Origin: Paracoccaceae bacterium
Lineage (GTDB): Bacteria > Pseudomonadota > Alphaproteobacteria > Rhodobacterales > Rhodobacteraceae
Direction: 5' to 3'
Length of the DNA stretch: 45,110 nucleotides
NCBI GenBank assembly: GCA_947468085.1
Contig: CANIKY010000010.1
Location: 1 to 45,110, forward strand
The notes under the pieces were generated by a model that worked only from the letters and a program-made list of their open reading frames with translations, searched no databases and was not told where the DNA came from. Shown one piece after another: positions 42,470 through 45,110 of this stretch. The translations under genes and the position numbers were made by a program. Position 1 is the first letter of the stretch; every line of letters starts with the position of its first letter.

Positions 42470-43765
42470 TTACAGGTCCGGATAGATCGGAAAGGCGTGG
42501 CACAGGGCTTCGACCTTGGCTTTCACCGCAGCCTCAACCGCGCCGTTGCCCTCTTCACCGTTGGCGGCCAAGCCGTCGACCACTTCCACAATCCAGCGGC
42601 CGATCTGGCGGAACTCGTCCTCGCCAAAGCCGCGCGTGGTGCCCGCAGGGGTTCCCAAACGCACGCCAGAGGTGACGGTGGGCTTTTCAGGGTCAAACGG
42701 GATGCCGTTCTTGTTGCAGGTGATATGGGCGCGGCCCAGTGCCTTTTCGGTGGCATTGCCCTTCACACCCTTGGGGCGCAGGTCCACCAGCATCACATGG
42801 GTGTCGGTGCCGCCCGTCACCATATCCAAACCGCCCTTCATCAGCTCATCCGCCAAGGCCTTGGCGTTGAGGATGACTTGACCGGTATAGGCTTTAAATT
42901 CCGGCCGCAGCGCCTCGCCAAAGGCGACGGCTTTGGCGGCGATCACATGCATCAAAGGCCCGCCTTGGATGCCGGGGAAGATGGCAGAGTTGAATTTCTT
43001 GGCCAGCTCTTCGTTGTTGGTCAAGATCATGCCGCCGCGCGGGCCGCGCAGGGTTTTGTGGGTCGTCGTCGTCGCCACATCGGCATAGGGGAAGGGCGAG
43101 GGGTGATGCCCGCCCGCCACAAGCCCTGCAAAGTGCGCCATATCGACCAGCAGGTAAGCGCCCACCTTGTCGGCAATGGCACGGAACTTGGCAAAGTCGA
43201 TCTGGCGCGGCACGGCAGAGCCGCCTGCGATGATCATCTTGGGCTGTGATTCGACAGCCAGCCGTTCGACCTCGTCATAGTCGATGAGGCTGTCTTGCTT
43301 GCGCACACCGTATTGCACGGCGTTGAACCACTTGCCCGACTGGTTGGGTGCCGCACCGTGTGTGAGGTGCCCGCCAGAGGCCAAGTTCATTCCCAAAATA
43401 GTGTCGCCGGGCTTCAGCAGCGCCTGAAACACGCCTTGGTTGGCTTGGCTGCCAGAATTGGGCTGCACATTGGCAAAGGCCACGCCGAACAACTGGCAAG
43501 CCCTAGAAATCGCAAGGTTTTCGGCCACGTCGACATAGTCGCAACCGCCGTAATACCGCTTGCCCGGATAGCCTTCGGCGTATTTGTTGGTCATCACCGA
43601 ACCCTGCGCCTCCATCACGGCGCGGCTGACGATGTTTTCGGACGCGATCAGTTCGATCTCGTCGCGCTGACGGCCAAGTTCAGCGGTGATGGATCCAAAC
43701 AGTTCCGGATCACGGCTTGATAGTGGTTCAGAGAAGAATCCGGCATCGCGGTGGGTCTTGGTCAT
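42470..43765 (-). CDS. glyA: Serine hydroxymethyltransferase
   Basis: Interconverts serine and glycine with THF, the main entry to the one-carbon pool. The 431-residue PLP enzyme has the lysine K237 in [14 protein letters not shown]208 and H211 in [13 protein letters not shown], and IASENIVS (40-47). ATG 43765 has GGAGAG four bases upstream; an earlier in-frame ATG (43777) is less well placed. A T6 hairpin at 43852-43873 is in the likely leader. It is followed by the DUF817 gene one base later. Confidence 0.98.
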   Translation of the reverse strand: MTKTHRDAGFFSEPLSSRDPELFGSITAELGRQRDEIELIASENIVSRAVMEAQGSVMTNKYAEGYPGKRYYGGCDYVDVAENLAISRACQLFGVAFANVQPNSGSQANQGVFQALLKPGDTILGMNLASGGHLTHGAAPNQSGKWFNAVQYGVRKQDSLIDYDEVERLAVESQPKMIIAGGSAVPRQIDFAKFRAIADKVGAYLLVDMAHFAGLVAGGHHPSPFPYADVATTTTHKTLRGPRGGMILTNNEELAKKFNSAIFPGIQGGPLMHVIAAKAVAFGEALRPEFKAYTGQVILNAKALADELMKGGLDMVTGGTDTHVMLVDLRPKGVKGNATEKALGRAHITCNKNGIPFDPEKPTVTSGVRLGTPAGTTRGFGEDEFRQIGRWIVEVVDGLAANGEEGNGAVEAAVKAKVEALCHAFPIYPDL

Positions 43766-43851
43766 GGGGCTCTCCAAAAGGTTTGGCGCTATCTAGACCC
43801 AGATTTCCAGCGCGAGAAAGCCGGAAAGCGACAGGTTTCGCATCGCACACG

Positions 43852-43873
43852 AAAAAAGTTTCCGATAGGAAAC
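43852..43873 (-). terminator. Terminator-like hairpin in the glyA upstream region
   Basis: On the minus strand: GTTTCC-TATC-GGAAAC followed at once by T6. The stem (6 bp, 43858-43873) with a T-run (43857-43852) is 87 bases before the glyA ATG. No minus-strand gene lies upstream of it in the window; NAD kinase diverges. So it either ends an unseen transcript or acts inside the glyA leader. Confidence 0.5.
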
Positions 43874-43969
43874 CTAGCTTGCGCTTTGAATTCCGCAAGC
43901 CCCTGAAAGCTGGGGGTTGAGTTCTGCCCCAAGCCTGCCAAGAGTGTCAGAAATTCTAGGAGTACCCGC

Positions 43970-44734
43970 GTGCCCCAAGGCCAAATCGCTTTTCGTGCCA
44001 GCCCAGCCCCCGCCGCCCAAGAGGCGCTGGTGGCCCTGACGGCGCGATATGGGCAAACCGATCTGGACAGCGCCCAGATCATCGTGGCTTTGGGTGGTGA
44101 CGGCTTTATGCTGCAAACTCTGCATGATGATCACAGCGCGGGCCTGCCGGTCTATGGAATGAACTGCGGCACGGTGGGTTTTTTGATGAACACCTTCTCG
44201 CTGGATACTTTGCCCGAACGTCTGGCCTTGGCGGAAGAGGCGGTGTTGAACCCCCTTGCGATGACAGCCACCGGCACCGATGGCACGGTCACCCATGCTT
44301 TGGCCATCAACGAAGTATCGCTTTTGCGCATGGGCCCTCAGGCCGCCAAACTGCGCATTCTGGTTGATGGCAAAGAGCGCATGCCTGAACTGGTCTGCGA
44401 TGGATGCCTTTTGTCGACCCCTGCAGGCTCAACCGCCTACAACTATTCGGCCCACGGGCCCATCCTGCCCATCGGGGCCGATGTGCTGGCGCTGACGGCC
44501 GTTGCCGCCTTTCGCCCACGCCGCTGGCGGGGGGCTTTGTTGCCCAAAGGGGCCGTGGTGCGGTTTGAGGTGCTAGACCCGCAAAAGCGCCCGGTGCGAG
44601 CGGATGCCGACACAAGGCCCGTGACTGATGTGGCATCCGTTGAAATCCGCTCTGAGCCCAATGTGCGCCACCGCATCCTGTTTGACCCCGGCCATGGGCT
44701 GGAAGAGCGGCTGATCGTCGAGCAATTTGCCTGA
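43970..44734 (+). CDS. nadK: NAD kinase
   Basis: Phosphorylates NAD+ to NADP+. The 254-residue protein contains the GGDG motif at 42-45 (D44 catalytic), MNCGTVGFLMN (64-74) and STPAGSTAYNYSAHGPILP near 146-164. The start is GTG with AGGAG eight bases before it. The gene diverges from glyA over 204 bases and stands alone; a 222-base structured gap separates it from the next gene. Confidence 0.97.
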   Translation: MPQGQIAFRASPAPAAQEALVALTARYGQTDLDSAQIIVALGGDGFMLQTLHDDHSAGLPVYGMNCGTVGFLMNTFSLDTLPERLALAEEAVLNPLAMTATGTDGTVTHALAINEVSLLRMGPQAAKLRILVDGKERMPELVCDGCLLSTPAGSTAYNYSAHGPILPIGADVLALTAVAAFRPRRWRGALLPKGAVVRFEVLDPQKRPVRADADTRPVTDVASVEIRSEPNVRHRILFDPGHGLEERLIVEQFA

Positions 44735-44833
44735 AAAAGGCCTTCCGTATCACGGCGTTGCTGCACCGCAGAACACCGCGCTTGACATTTGCCCCTTTCC
44801 CCCCCATCTGAACCTCATCCGAAGCCCGTGCCG

Positions 44834-44916
44834 CGTGAGCACCAAAAGGCCCGGATGACGGTTCCCACCATCACGCAGGGGCACCTGCAATGCTCACGGC
44901 TTCTGACACGGTCAGA
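44834..44916 (+). promoter_or_regulatory. Structured leader of the DEAD-box helicase gene
   Basis: Three stems are visible in the 222-base gap: CGTGAGCA (44834-44841) with TGCTCACG (44891-44898), inside it GCAGG-GGCA-CCTGC (44875-44888), and after it TCTGAC-ACG-GTCAGA (44902-44916). Together they look like a folded 5' leader 40 bases before the helicase start. Cold-shock type RNA helicases often have long leaders; no known family recognised. Confidence 0.45.
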
Positions 44917-44956
44917 GGCGAGGGTGCATTGTTCCTTTGTTTGATGGACGAACCCC

Positions 44957-45110
44957 ATGACGACTTTCGCTGACCTCGGCCTTTCGCCGAAGATCCTTAA
45001 AGCGCTTGAACTGACCAATATGACCACGCCCACGCCGATTCAGGCGCAGGCCATTCCCCATATCATGAAGGGCGCTGACCTGATGGGTCTGGCCCAAACC
45101 GGCACCGGCA
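44957..45110 (+). CDS. DEAD-box RNA helicase (5' part)
   Basis: The window ends after 51 codons. FADLGLSPKILKALELTNMTTPTPIQAQAIP is the Q motif (F4, Q29) and LAQTGTG is the beginning of Walker motif I, so it is a DEAD-box RNA helicase, probably of the RhlE/CsdA type. The ribosome site is weak (GACGAACC). It follows a structured leader. Confidence 0.92.
   Translation, partial: MTTFADLGLSPKILKALELTNMTTPTPIQAQAIPHIMKGADLMGLAQTGTG

Noticed and set aside
43766-43969. Glycine or ZTP riboswitch before glyA
   Set aside because: I see none of the conserved cores of these aptamers; only a plain terminator-like hairpin.
1-45110. CRISPR arrays, insertion sequences, prophage or defence genes
   Set aside because: No regularly spaced repeats, transposase, integrase, phage structural, restriction or toxin-antitoxin genes were seen on either strand.

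Overview
The window is a compact, GC-rich stretch of bacterial chromosome that reads as an alphaproteobacterium of the Rhodobacterales (Rhodobacteraceae/Paracoccaceae sense). Pointers are the NAD-dependent molybdenum formate dehydrogenase of the FdsGBA type with fdhD and fdsD, the DUF2125, DUF1523, DUF1244 and DUF817 proteins, an NDUFS4-like complex I subunit, the thioredoxin/TPR - LON-domain - Trm112 trio, alphaproteobacterial-type LexA and CtrA box candidates, and frequent ATGA gene overlaps. This is inference from gene content; no species is claimed. There is no phage, insertion sequence or CRISPR array. Most of the window is core genome.

Layout. 1-2547: the 3' end of a probable N-acetyl-D-glutamate racemase, a D-amino-acid aminotransferase, then (minus) an N-formylglutamate amidohydrolase and a DUF1244 protein. 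2787-8726 (plus): pyruvate kinase, rpmI-rplT, pheS, pheT. 8931-11571 (minus): panB-panC followed by two membrane-protein genes. 11715-14861: a cupin gene facing a minus-strand run of thioredoxin/TPR, LON-domain, Trm112 and L,D-transpeptidase genes. 14983-19090 (plus): a tightly coupled dTDP-L-rhamnose operon, rfbC-rfbB-(DUF218)-rfbD-rfbA. 19092-26052 (minus): LysR regulator and fdsG-fdsB-fdsA-fdhD-fdsD. 26113-27870 (plus): S49 peptidase, a small TM/zinc-ribbon protein, a FolM/PTR1-like reductase. 28170-32440 (plus): uvrC, ppk2, pgsA, moaD, moaE. 32461-34819 (minus): NDUFS4-like, DUF2125, GNAT, tRNA-Arg(UCU). 35115-45110: uvrB, a small membrane protein, a lipoprotein (minus), thuA-like, Gfo/Idh/MocA, cytochrome b561, an alpha/beta hydrolase (minus), a decayed small gene, glyA and DUF817 (minus), NAD kinase, and the 5' end of a DEAD-box RNA helicase.

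How the genes work together. MoaD and MoaE complete molybdopterin, which the Fds formate dehydrogenase needs after FdhD sulfuration; formate oxidation yields NADH for complex I (NDUFS4-like subunit) and GlyA feeds the C1 pool that formate metabolism touches. The rfb operon makes dTDP-rhamnose for surface polysaccharide. UvrB and UvrC are two of the three nucleotide excision repair proteins; uvrB has a LexA-like box.

The best candidates for something undescribed lie in the non-coding sequence and small genes: a 41-bp dispersed 3'-end repeat with a covarying hairpin (8868-8908 and 25106-25146), a 13-bp perfect inverted repeat around a G-rich loop upstream of uvrB, a terminator-like hairpin between glyA and its upstream region, nested palindromes between panB and a cupin gene, an AT-rich island with a perfect DnaA box before uvrC, a CtrA-type box next to a small lipoprotein gene, and a two-lesion pseudogene between a hydrolase and DUF817. 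I did not find a clear new multi-gene defence or metabolic system.
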